From the IMG/VR virus record IMGVR_UViG_3300034284_000268, positions 1-20,901 of that record: 20,901 nt of DNA, one strand, 5' to 3'. The DNA is from a virus. Shown here piece by piece: positions 7,653 to 14,592 of this stretch. Below the pieces are notes generated by a model. The model was not told the DNA's origin, did no database searches, and saw nothing but the letters and a program-made list of their open reading frames with translations. Both the position numbers and the translations under genes were made by a program. Position 1 is the stretch's first letter, and each line of letters opens with the position of its first letter.

Positions 7653-8159
7653 TTAGATAATGTCAGGAATTTCCGCCGCTGCAACCTCAAATGCAAGGTT
7701 TTCCGCTTCCGCTACGAATGTAACGCTGTACTTACTACCATCGGCTTTGGCAGTTCCAGAACCTTCCGTTACGGCTGTCAATTGAGCGTTTGGAAAATAC
7801 CAATACTTGCCGTTAGCGTCACCAACTACAAGAGCCAAGTCTCTTTGACCTTCGCCTAAGATTTTGATTGCCTTAGATTTCGCAGCCTCTCTTCGGTGGA
7901 AAATTAAAGTAACCGTTTGTGTATAGTAAGACGAACCGTTTACGAGGTCAATTGCTGCCTCTTCCGTATACATTCCCGTGTTACGTCTGAACTCGAAAGG
8001 GATAAATGGGTCGCCTAAAGTTCCGAAGCTAGAAATAATGTAGTTAGCCTCGACAATAGTGCCCGTCATGTTATCCATGTCGTTAATGTAAATCGAAGTT
8101 ATCCCTCCGATATTTGAATCACACCCTTTTAGGATGGTTTCTAAAGTTGTACATGCCAT
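7653..8159 (-). CDS. Probable major tail (tube) protein
   Basis: The 168-aa product starts MACTTLETILKGCDSNIGGI followed by TSIYINDMDNMTG, then FEFRRNTGMYTEEAAIDLVN and a beta-rich C-terminal half ending EAENLAFEVAAAE. I associate this layout with tail tube proteins of Bacteroidota siphoviruses: an N-terminal CDSNIGGI...I.D.D strand, a central FEFR.NT..YTE segment, then KY.VTF.AEA. Many copies would stack to form the tube. The setting agrees: it directly follows the capsid gene and has its own strong terminator, so it can be expressed separately at a high level. Identification is by pattern and position, not by a catalytic signature. Confidence 0.65.
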   Translation of the reverse strand: MACTTLETILKGCDSNIGGITSIYINDMDNMTGTIVEANYIISSFGTLGDPFIPFEFRRNTGMYTEEAAIDLVNGSSYYTQTVTLIFHRREAAKSKAIKILGEGQRDLALVVGDANGKYWYFPNAQLTAVTEGSGTAKADGSKYSVTFVAEAENLAFEVAAAEIPDII

Positions 8160-8183
8160 ATTATTTAGTATTTAAAGGTTTAT

Positions 8184-8207
8184 AAAAAGGGGGCTATTAC
8201 ACCCCCG
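8184..8207 (-). terminator. Intrinsic terminator after major capsid gene
   Basis: On the minus strand GGGGG (complement of 8202-8206), loop TGTAATAG, CCCCC (complement of 8189-8193) and TTTTT (8188-8184) form a compact hairpin with a T tract eight bases beyond the capsid stop codon. It closely resembles the terminator at 7605-7631. Confidence 0.8.
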
Positions 8208-8214
8208 TTATAAT

Positions 8215-9150
8215 TTAGCAGTATTGCGCTCCTCCGTACCAAACAACTTGTGGTGTATTCACTACATAGAAACCTGCTTTGAAGTCAGCTCTTGCACCGA
8301 TACGACGATCAAGTGTTGTCTTGCTAAAGTCAACGATTTGTAGGTTATCTTGGTCTCCTTCTGCATCCAATGCGTAGATGAAGTTTGTATAATCAGACAA
8401 GATGATAGTTGAAGCAGGAAGACCGTACTCAACAACAACTGGGATGTCCAAGTAAGTCAAAGACAAACCTGTAGTTACATTGGTGATTGTGTTAGTCGAA
8501 GCCGTAGCAATGCGGTAGTTAGCAGCAACGTCAGGAGAAACTTTAAACTGCATGTTTGAAGGGTTAACCAACATTTCGTTAGTTGCAGCCGCTAAAGTTG
8601 CACCCATCTTCGCCAATACGTTAGCTGAAGTAATAGCAGCGTAAGTACCCGCAGGAGTGATGAAGTCGTCAGCTGTACACAAACGCAACAACCAACCATC
8701 ACACAAACCAAGTGCAGTTTCAAGAGCGGTGTCACCTCTCCACATCAATTGTGCAAGTTCTTGGTGTCCTTTTTTCGCCATTTGTGAATAAAAGAAATTC
8801 ATAAACGATGCAACTGAAAAGTCCGAGTTTGAACCTTTAGCCATTTCCAATGCAAGGAAAGACTGCTCCAAGTCAAACTGACAAACTGACGCTTGAGAAG
8901 TCAAAGCACACACATCAATTTCGATTGCGCTAAGGTCTGCATCTTGAGCTGAAAAATTACACCCACTTTCTGCAAGAACTTCGTCAAAAAGAACCGTTGC
9001 AATTTTCGTTTTGTTTTTGATACCCGGTAAAACTCGGTAGTTAGTTACTGCGTTTTCCATTCCGTAAAGAATAGAATAGTACTCGGAAGGGTTTGCTTGT
9101 AGTAACGCACTGTTATCTACAGTCAAGTCAAATTTTAATTTTTTAGCCAT
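8215..9150 (-). CDS. Major capsid protein
   Basis: The 311-aa product lies immediately after the prohead protease gene (three-base gap) and is followed by a strong terminator, the usual setting of the most abundant capsid gene. The sequence fits an HK97-fold capsid protein without a long propeptide: an N-terminal arm (LTVDNSALLQANPSEYYSIL), a helical spine-like region (SVASFMNFFYSQMAKKGHQE), a central domain with NPSNMQFKVSPDVAANYR, LDIPVVVEYGLPASTIILSD and a C-terminal DRRIGARADFKAGFYVV. Six cysteines are present, including the last residue. The leader is A-rich with no clear Shine-Dalgarno. The assignment rests on context and on the characteristic order of these segments. Confidence 0.8.
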   Translation of the reverse strand: MAKKLKFDLTVDNSALLQANPSEYYSILYGMENAVTNYRVLPGIKNKTKIATVLFDEVLAESGCNFSAQDADLSAIEIDVCALTSQASVCQFDLEQSFLALEMAKGSNSDFSVASFMNFFYSQMAKKGHQELAQLMWRGDTALETALGLCDGWLLRLCTADDFITPAGTYAAITSANVLAKMGATLAAATNEMLVNPSNMQFKVSPDVAANYRIATASTNTITNVTTGLSLTYLDIPVVVEYGLPASTIILSDYTNFIYALDAEGDQDNLQIVDFSKTTLDRRIGARADFKAGFYVVNTPQVVWYGGAQYC

Positions 9151-9153
9151 TTC

Positions 9154-10089
9154 TTATTTTTTTAAGAAGTTAATTACATTACTGAATTTTTGCGCTGTTG
9201 ACATTTCGATTTCCTCTACGGATGCGACTTCTTCCGTTTCAGTTAATTCGTTTTTGAGGTCTGCAATGACTTGCAAAATTTCGCTTACACGCTGTTCTAA
9301 AACAGGGTTTACGATTGCAAGGATAGCTTCCGCATCTGCCGCAGGGTCAATAGCCGCCTCAACTTCTACAACCTCTTCAGGTGTTTCTGTCTCCGTTGCC
9401 ATCTCCACTTCCGTAGACGCTTCAACTCCCATTGCTACTTCCTCGGCTTGTGGCTCTTGAACTTCTACGACAACTCCGTCTTTTACAACGATTACCGTAC
9501 CATCTTCGAGCGTGTGTTTTCCGTCTGGTAACATATATGTTTGTTTTTGATTACTTAGTTTAAGACCTAAAAAGCCTTCAATGGAAAAACCAACTTGACC
9601 CGCTTCGACTAACTTGTTGTAGTACTCCGAGTCGGTTACTTGCGCAGTCATCATCAAAGTACCTTTAGGCACTGAAATACCGAACGTACTCATTGCCTTG
9701 TCCGCTTCGGGGTTGTCCACTAGCCACGCTTCGAGAATATAGGCAGGGACTAATTTGTCTACTTCGTGTTCGAGGTTAAACAAGTTTTGGTTGTTTAAAT
9801 TCAACATGAACTCTTTGAAGATAGTATCAATCTCAGTCTCGGTAAATTGAACGTAGTACTCGCCCATCTCCGTGTCATTTCGGTAAATATCCATCGGGAT
9901 CATGGCGGGTGCAGTAATACGGTATTTCTTTTCGTCTGCGAAGTGGCTCTTTGCTTGGGACTTGAACGCAACACCCTTAACCAATACGGCAGGGTTTGAC
10001 GTGAACGCAATAGCATCCACACCTAGCGGTTGTTCGCCATCGTTGTACGCTTCGTCTATGGTAATTTTGTAAGTCGGTAGTCCTTCCAT
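9154..10089 (-). CDS. XkdF-type prohead protease with scaffold-like C-terminus
   Basis: Residues ~20-175 follow the XkdF family pattern: GVDAIAFTSNPAV, YRITAPAMIPMDIYRND, GEYYVQFTETEIDTIFKEF, then NLFNLEHEVD, VDNPEADK..., FGISVPKGTLMM and GQVGFSIEGF. His108 (in LEHE) and Ser169 (in GFSIEG) are the likely catalytic pair of this serine protease, which matures the procapsid. Residues ~205-311 are very acidic and Glu/Val/Thr/Ala-rich, ending in a helix (SEILQVIADLKNEL) and a basic tail (FSNVINFLKK), as expected for a capsid scaffold made in one chain with its protease. It precedes the capsid gene and is preceded by leader element copy B. Confidence 0.8.
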   Translation of the reverse strand: MEGLPTYKITIDEAYNDGEQPLGVDAIAFTSNPAVLVKGVAFKSQAKSHFADEKKYRITAPAMIPMDIYRNDTEMGEYYVQFTETEIDTIFKEFMLNLNNQNLFNLEHEVDKLVPAYILEAWLVDNPEADKAMSTFGISVPKGTLMMTAQVTDSEYYNKLVEAGQVGFSIEGFLGLKLSNQKQTYMLPDGKHTLEDGTVIVVKDGVVVEVQEPQAEEVAMGVEASTEVEMATETETPEEVVEVEAAIDPAADAEAILAIVNPVLEQRVSEILQVIADLKNELTETEEVASVEEIEMSTAQKFSNVINFLKK

Positions 10090-10124
10090 TGACTTAATAA
10101 GTACACTAAATCTCTTTTGGTTAA
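10090..10124 (-). promoter_or_regulatory. Conserved leader element, copy B
   Basis: On the minus strand this begins TTAACCAAAAGAGATTT, continues to TACTTATTAAG and ends TCA before ATG 10089. TTAACC starts 35 bases before the ATG, and TACTTATTA is at element positions 22-30. It drives, or controls, the protease-capsid unit and lies in the divergent gap shared with the plus-strand genes. Confidence 0.65.
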
Positions 10125-10166
10125 TTTTTAAACATAATTTTTATACCTTTGGTTAAAATCTAAACA
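10116..10166. repeat. Direct repeat in the divergent gap, period 32
   Basis: TTTGGTTAATTTTTAAACA at 10116-10134 recurs as TTTGGTTAAAATCTAAACA at 10148-10166, directly before the plus-strand ATG. The two copies agree at 16 of 19 positions and their starts are 32 bases apart, about three helical turns. Confidence 0.55.
10117..10151 (+). promoter_or_regulatory. Bacteroidota-type promoter for the plus-strand genes
   Basis: TACCTTTG at 10144-10151 is a perfect match to the -7 consensus TAnnTTTG of Bacteroidota sigma-A promoters. A TTG at 10117-10119 lies 24 bases upstream, slightly further than the typical -33 spacing of about 19-21. The ATG at 10167 is 15 bases past the box, so the transcript leader would be under 10 bases. 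The upstream half overlaps leader element copy B on the other strand. Confidence 0.55.
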
Positions 10167-10715
10167 ATGATACAAATGTTCGGGGTCGAAATACCCAACC
10201 ACCTAAACGAGTTAACCGTTCAACAATTCGACGAGCTTAACAAAATTGAGAATAACCAAGAACTCGATACCATCGAAAAGTGGATTGAGAAATTTATCTA
10301 CCTTGGAGTACCTGAGAAGGCGTTTGACAAAATGGAACTCGAGGAGTTTACAAATTATATTAAAGAATTTAACAAGTCCGAAATTCCGCAAGGGGAAAAG
10401 GTGACCGAGTTAGTCATTGACAAATATACCTACCAAGCAAACGAGACCATCGGAGTAAAAGACTTGGGGCTTATTGAGAAAATATACCGAGGACAAGACG
10501 ACAACTTTTGCGCTCAAACGTTAGCTATACTTTTCAAACGTACTGACCTTACCCGTACCGAACACTACGCACCCGCTCACTTAAAGTTTAAAGTGAACGT
10601 AATGAAGAAACAAAACGCCGAAGTTGCCTTCCCGTACATTATGGAAATTCTGCAAAAGATAGCCGTTATTTCGGAAAAGAAAGTCGAAGAGGCTAACACC
10701 GAAGTAACAGAATAA
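10167..10715 (+). CDS. Putative tail assembly chaperone-like protein (first of a related pair)
   Basis: The 182-aa, helical, soluble product begins IPNHLNELTVQQFDELNKI, matching the opening of the next gene (LPRNWNEVTVNQWLELNTI) closely enough to suggest common ancestry. The rest is charged and helix-rich with an acidic C-terminus (KKVEEANTEVTE). I know no catalytic motif in it. Paired small helical proteins of this size between capsid and tail genes are often tail assembly chaperones (lambda gpG/gpT role), which hold the tape measure during tail assembly. Here, however, the pair is on the strand opposite to all other genes and far from the tape measure. The chaperone call is therefore tentative; a regulatory role is not excluded. 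Confidence 0.5.
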   Translation: MIQMFGVEIPNHLNELTVQQFDELNKIENNQELDTIEKWIEKFIYLGVPEKAFDKMELEEFTNYIKEFNKSEIPQGEKVTELVIDKYTYQANETIGVKDLGLIEKIYRGQDDNFCAQTLAILFKRTDLTRTEHYAPAHLKFKVNVMKKQNAEVAFPYIMEILQKIAVISEKKVEEANTEVTE

Positions 10716-10717
10716 AG

Positions 10718-11452
10718 GTGAATTTACCTAGAAATTGGAACGAAGTAACGGTTAACCAATGGTTAGAACTAAACACCATTGATGAACTCGAATATAACTC
10801 CGTATTCCTACAAACTATTGAGGCACTTTCCATACTCTCCGATACAGACCCCGAAGAGTTGGAAGACCTCGACCCCGAAGAACTAATTAACCTTGCTAGT
10901 AAAGTTAGTTTTATTCAGCGTGAGCCATCCAATAAACCAAAAGAACTGGTGAAGGGCTTAAAGTTAAAGCCGTTGGGTGCGCTTACGTTAGGGGAGTTCA
11001 TCGACCTTGAACATTATGCTATGCAATTTGTACAGAATTTCGATATTTTGCTTAGTATATTATACAAAAGGTTTAAATATGACGAATGGGGTACGCTAGT
11101 ATTTGAGCCGTATACGTATAGTATAATGAGCCGCAAAGACATATTCCAAAAGGTAAGTATAAACGAGGTTTACGGTGCAGTCAAGAACTATATCGACTAT
11201 TCAAACGACTTCAAGAAACGCTACGAGAATCTATTTAACCCCGTAATCGAGGAAGAGGAAACCGAACTAGATGAAGACGACATCAAAGCCGAAGCCGAAG
11301 AAAAGGTGTTTAGTAAATGGAGTTGGGAAAAATTACTTTACGACTTGTCAAACCAAGACCTCACAAAAATAGACGCAGTTACTGACCTAAATTTAGTCTT
11401 CGTGTTTAACATGCTGTCAATGGTCGAAGAGTTACAACTCAATAAAGACTAG
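10718..11452 (+). CDS. Putative tail assembly chaperone-like protein (second of pair, GTG start)
   Basis: It starts at GTG 10718, two bases after the TAA of the preceding gene, with AAAGG partly overlapping as a ribosome site. The N-terminus repeats the IP..WNE(L/V)TV.Q(F/W).ELN pattern of its neighbour. Acidic repeats follow (DTDPEELEDLDPEELINLA, residues 42-60), then PLGALTLGEFIDLEHY and a very acidic linker (EEEETELDEDDIKAEAEE). The C-terminal SWEKLLYDLSNQDLTKIDAV resembles a W...iy.LA..DitK module I have seen in tail-region proteins of Bacteroidota phages. Its stop overlaps the stop of the minus-strand 157-aa gene. Function is inferred only from similarity of pattern and genome region. 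Confidence 0.5.
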   Translation: MNLPRNWNEVTVNQWLELNTIDELEYNSVFLQTIEALSILSDTDPEELEDLDPEELINLASKVSFIQREPSNKPKELVKGLKLKPLGALTLGEFIDLEHYAMQFVQNFDILLSILYKRFKYDEWGTLVFEPYTYSIMSRKDIFQKVSINEVYGAVKNYIDYSNDFKKRYENLFNPVIEEEETELDEDDIKAEAEEKVFSKWSWEKLLYDLSNQDLTKIDAVTDLNLVFVFNMLSMVEELQLNKD

Positions 11453-11922
11453 TAATTATTCCAATTAGTAGCGTAGTCAAATTCTCCGTTCCACTTACCG
11501 CCATCAGCACCAAACAAATTGTAGGTAATTTCTAACTTGATATTGTCAGGTGTTACGTTGATCGTAGCCACATCCAAAATTGGGTAGTTAGCTTGCATCC
11601 ATACCAAGTACTCACCTATTGCATCTGAAATAAATTCTTGACCTAGTGGGCTTTCAATTGCTTTTTGTGTAATGAACTGCGGACGAATAACACCACCATT
11701 TGTAAGTAACGCTCCCTTGTCCATAAACATGTAGTAAAAGATAGCGTTAATCGTAACGTATAATTTATTAAGGTCACCCGTTGCAGCTGAAATTCTAATT
11801 GAATCGTGCATTGTTCCCGTTCCCTCTCCTGACTCATTAAACCCTATTTGAGTAATGGTTCGTTGGATAGCCTTTTGTAGCTTAAAACGGGTTTTGTACT
11901 TTATCTTAAATGAGCCTTCCAT
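11449..11922 (-). CDS. Hypothetical virion-associated protein, 157 aa
   Basis: The product starts with basic helical residues (MEGSFKIKYKTRFKLQKAIQ), followed by GTGTMHDSIRIS, a hydrophobic aromatic stretch (LYVTINAIFYYMFMDKGALL) and GGVIRPQFITQKAIE, ending in beta-type segments with GKWNGEFDYATNWNNY. A small protein with an N-terminal helix, an R/S...I strand and a ...Y..F.d.G... core is reminiscent of HK97 gp10-like tail-completion proteins, but the match is weak and I do not assign it. It is preceded by leader element copy C, so it may be transcribed on its own. Its stop codon overlaps the convergent plus-strand gene by four bases. Confidence 0.6.
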   Translation of the reverse strand: MEGSFKIKYKTRFKLQKAIQRTITQIGFNESGEGTGTMHDSIRISAATGDLNKLYVTINAIFYYMFMDKGALLTNGGVIRPQFITQKAIESPLGQEFISDAIGEYLVWMQANYPILDVATINVTPDNIKLEITYNLFGADGGKWNGEFDYATNWNNY

Positions 11923-11956
11923 AATTCAATAAGTAATGCTTTCGTGTTTTGGTTAA
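11923..11956 (-). promoter_or_regulatory. Conserved leader element, copy C
   Basis: On the minus strand it starts TTAACCAAAACACG, which overlaps the stop codon of the 879-aa gene, and continues to TACTTATTGAATT before ATG 11922. TTAACC lies 34 bases from the ATG, and the TACTTATT block is at the same offset as in the other copies. Confidence 0.65.
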
Positions 11957-14592
11957 ATCTTAAACCAATCATTAACCCCGTCGTTAATTAGTGTCACACT
12001 ATTTCCTGCGGTTAGTGTGTAAGATACTGCCCCGTCGAGTGCGTCGAGAGTGTCTGCATAAATAGTACTACTTGTTGAAATACTTTTAATCACAAACATT
12101 TGCCCGTTAATCTGTTCGGTTATTTTTGGTAGGTAAAAATTAACACTTCCACTTGTATGTAAAAAATAGTCGTTTGTAGTGACGTTATAATTTGCGGTTA
12201 TTTTTTGAGTAGGATTTGTTATACCACCCGACAAACTTAAAGACTTAATGTTCGCCACGTCCGCAGCTATCCGTTCGGTAACTATTCCCGTTTGGTCGAG
12301 CATCTTATTATTACCTACAATAATCCCGTTTACACCCGGTTGAATAACGTTGCCTTGTCCGTAGATAGCACTTACCGAAGTACCGGGTACCACGTTACCC
12401 ACAAAACTATTGTCCCAATGAATACTGCCCGTGTGACTAGATAGGTCGCCTACGGTTGTTGGGGTGACGTTACCTTTTTTAAATGGGGCTAAATCTATTT
12501 CAGTGTCCGCACTCATTAACTCGACCTTGGTAAGGTTTTGTGCGTTGCAGTCGTAGTCAATTACTTTATTTATCGTCCACCAACTATTGTCTATTCGTAT
12601 TTTAGAATTTAGTTTGAGGCTTTGGATATCGTCTTCACGTAGGTTGAAGTAAGCCGTCAACATTTTACCCACATTGATTTGGTTAACCGTGCGTCGCCAG
12701 TAAAGGTTGTATAGGTTGTTATTCGTAATCGAGTAACCTTCGTAAAACATGTAGTCGGGTTGTGCGAAAAGAATATCAAACGTTGGGTTTGTCGGGTTAT
12801 CCCAATGGTGAAAAATTGGGTAGGTCGTTACGTTCGTCTCACCCGTAGTACCATAATTGTATAAATTGTAAGCGTCACAAACTCCCTCCCCTCCGTCTTG
12901 TAGTATGCGTATGTTTACTTTGGGCGCACCTGACAAAGTAGGCACATAAGCGTTAAAGGTGGTCTTATCAATTGGTGTCGGGCTAAACGTTATTTCTTTG
13001 GTGTCTATTCCCTTTACATACTCGTTGTCAAAGATAAATTCTAATTGTCCGTAAATTTCCTTAGTAGCTTCGAAGTAGATTTTGTTAGGGTCGTCGCTGT
13101 CGTTTTTGTAAGTGAGTATTAATTTCTTTGCGCTCAACTCGGGAAGGAATTGTAACGCTTGGTCTTTGTCCTTTGCTAACTTGTACGTCCAGTCAATCTC
13201 CGCTCCTGCGTCGTAATAGTCGTCTCGGTGCATTAACACCAAGTTGTTCGGGACTTCGTTGTCTTGCTCGGTGTAAAGGTTATACATCGTGAAAATTGAC
13301 TTGATGAAGTCCGCTTGTTTCACCTTGTTAGGCACAGCGTTATTCATGTCGATGACCGCACCATAACCGAGTATGTTTGACGAGGGTAAGATACGAACCT
13401 CAAGTGAAGTGAAGTCTATTTCTAAACCTATTTGAGCGAACACACCGCCAACAGTCCAATAGTCCAAAGTTAACGAACCGCCTTTGATTGTAAATTCATC
13501 GGTAGTAATTACGTTACTAGCTAACATCGTATAAGTTCCCGTTAACGTTCCTATTGAAGTATTGCCCACTGGGATAGTTGTTCCAAAAGGTACGCTTATT
13601 CCCGCAGGTGAACCGCTAGTTGTTGCGTATGGTGTTCCGTTTAAGTCAAGTTGAAAGTACGGCTTGTAAGATAGGTTATTCGATTGTAGTGTTGCCGTTC
13701 CTGCGTTGCCATTTATCAGCGTTAAATCTGCGCTAAACGTAAACTCAAATACTATGCTTTCACCGCCTTGTAAGTTTAAAGGTACATCGTATGCACCCGT
13801 AGTTGGATTGAATAAACCGAAGTTGTCTTGCGTCTCAGTCCACCCCGTAATTGGGTTAATAAAAACGGCAGGTGTTCCCGAATCAGTAAATGAAGTTTCC
13901 GCTTTAACTAAATAGTCGTTGTAATCTACGAGCGAACCTTCCCCGTTAAATGGTATTATGAGTTTGTCAAAGTGTGCAGCGCTTAACGTGTCCCAAGTGT
14001 AAGAGAATCCTGCGTTAGAAAATATCCTATCAAAGTACGTCTTTGCGTAAATGGCAGGTTTCATCTCCTGCAAAAGGTAGTTGTTAGAATCCTTAAAGGG
14101 TAGCAAATATTTGTACCCGTCCGCTTGGGTGTGTGCGTAAGAGGCAATTACATTGTCCGCTCGGTATTCATGGTTAAGGTCGCTAAAGTCTAAGTTGGTA
14201 AGTTCGTTATTTCCTAGCCTAGTAAAGAACTCCGAACTTTCGTCTTTTATTAGCACCTCGTATTCAACTTCGTTCTCGTAGTCAGCTGTGATTTGAGATT
14301 TGTTAACAGCTATTAGTTGAAGGTAACCCGACTCAAGTACTGGTATTCCGTTTTGGATAATCGAGCATCTAGTGAGGGTGTTTATGTTAAATGTCCCCGC
14401 TTGAATGTTTACATCGTAGTAATGGTTCAGCAAGTTGTGATTGTTATCCGTCCCCGTCAGCGTGATCGTCTTACTAAACGCTCCCGACTTTTTACTCACG
14501 TCACGAATATCAGCGACACCAAAATTTAAAGGGAAGGCGGTACCATCCTTAACGTCTAGGTAGCCCGTCTCAAGTTGTATTCTTACACTCAT
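11953..14592 (-). CDS. Large tail/baseplate protein with C-terminal adhesin-like part
   Basis: The 879-aa product opens with FPLNFGVADIRDVSKKSGAF followed by SKTITLTGTDNNHN, then YYDVNIQAGTFNINTLTRCS, GIPVLESGYLQLIAVN and LDFSDLNHEY. I recognise this opening from large tail-tip/baseplate proteins of Bacteroidota phages and prophages, where it may act like a tail hub. The middle has NYLLQEMKPAIYAKTYFDRI and FSPTPIDKTTF. The last ~180 residues are low in charge and Gly/Ser/Thr/Asn-rich, with INQ/NNKML and an ending VTTNDYFLHTSGSVNFYLPK then a Trp-containing terminus, typical of a surface-exposed fibre module. Start ATG 14592 overlaps the previous stop as ATGA. Tail location is fairly secure; the exact role is not. 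Confidence 0.65.
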   Translation of the reverse strand: MSVRIQLETGYLDVKDGTAFPLNFGVADIRDVSKKSGAFSKTITLTGTDNNHNLLNHYYDVNIQAGTFNINTLTRCSIIQNGIPVLESGYLQLIAVNKSQITADYENEVEYEVLIKDESSEFFTRLGNNELTNLDFSDLNHEYRADNVIASYAHTQADGYKYLLPFKDSNNYLLQEMKPAIYAKTYFDRIFSNAGFSYTWDTLSAAHFDKLIIPFNGEGSLVDYNDYLVKAETSFTDSGTPAVFINPITGWTETQDNFGLFNPTTGAYDVPLNLQGGESIVFEFTFSADLTLINGNAGTATLQSNNLSYKPYFQLDLNGTPYATTSGSPAGISVPFGTTIPVGNTSIGTLTGTYTMLASNVITTDEFTIKGGSLTLDYWTVGGVFAQIGLEIDFTSLEVRILPSSNILGYGAVIDMNNAVPNKVKQADFIKSIFTMYNLYTEQDNEVPNNLVLMHRDDYYDAGAEIDWTYKLAKDKDQALQFLPELSAKKLILTYKNDSDDPNKIYFEATKEIYGQLEFIFDNEYVKGIDTKEITFSPTPIDKTTFNAYVPTLSGAPKVNIRILQDGGEGVCDAYNLYNYGTTGETNVTTYPIFHHWDNPTNPTFDILFAQPDYMFYEGYSITNNNLYNLYWRRTVNQINVGKMLTAYFNLREDDIQSLKLNSKIRIDNSWWTINKVIDYDCNAQNLTKVELMSADTEIDLAPFKKGNVTPTTVGDLSSHTGSIHWDNSFVGNVVPGTSVSAIYGQGNVIQPGVNGIIVGNNKMLDQTGIVTERIAADVANIKSLSLSGGITNPTQKITANYNVTTNDYFLHTSGSVNFYLPKITEQINGQMFVIKSISTSSTIYADTLDALDGAVSYTLTAGNSVTLINDGVNDWFKI

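Noticed and set aside
10690-10720. Programmed -1 frameshift joining the two plus-strand genes (lambda gpG/gpGT style)
   Set aside because: The second frame is in the -1 register, but it is open only from 10697, and no X XXY YYZ slippery heptamer is seen in the overlap. A GTG start two bases after the stop explains the second gene better.
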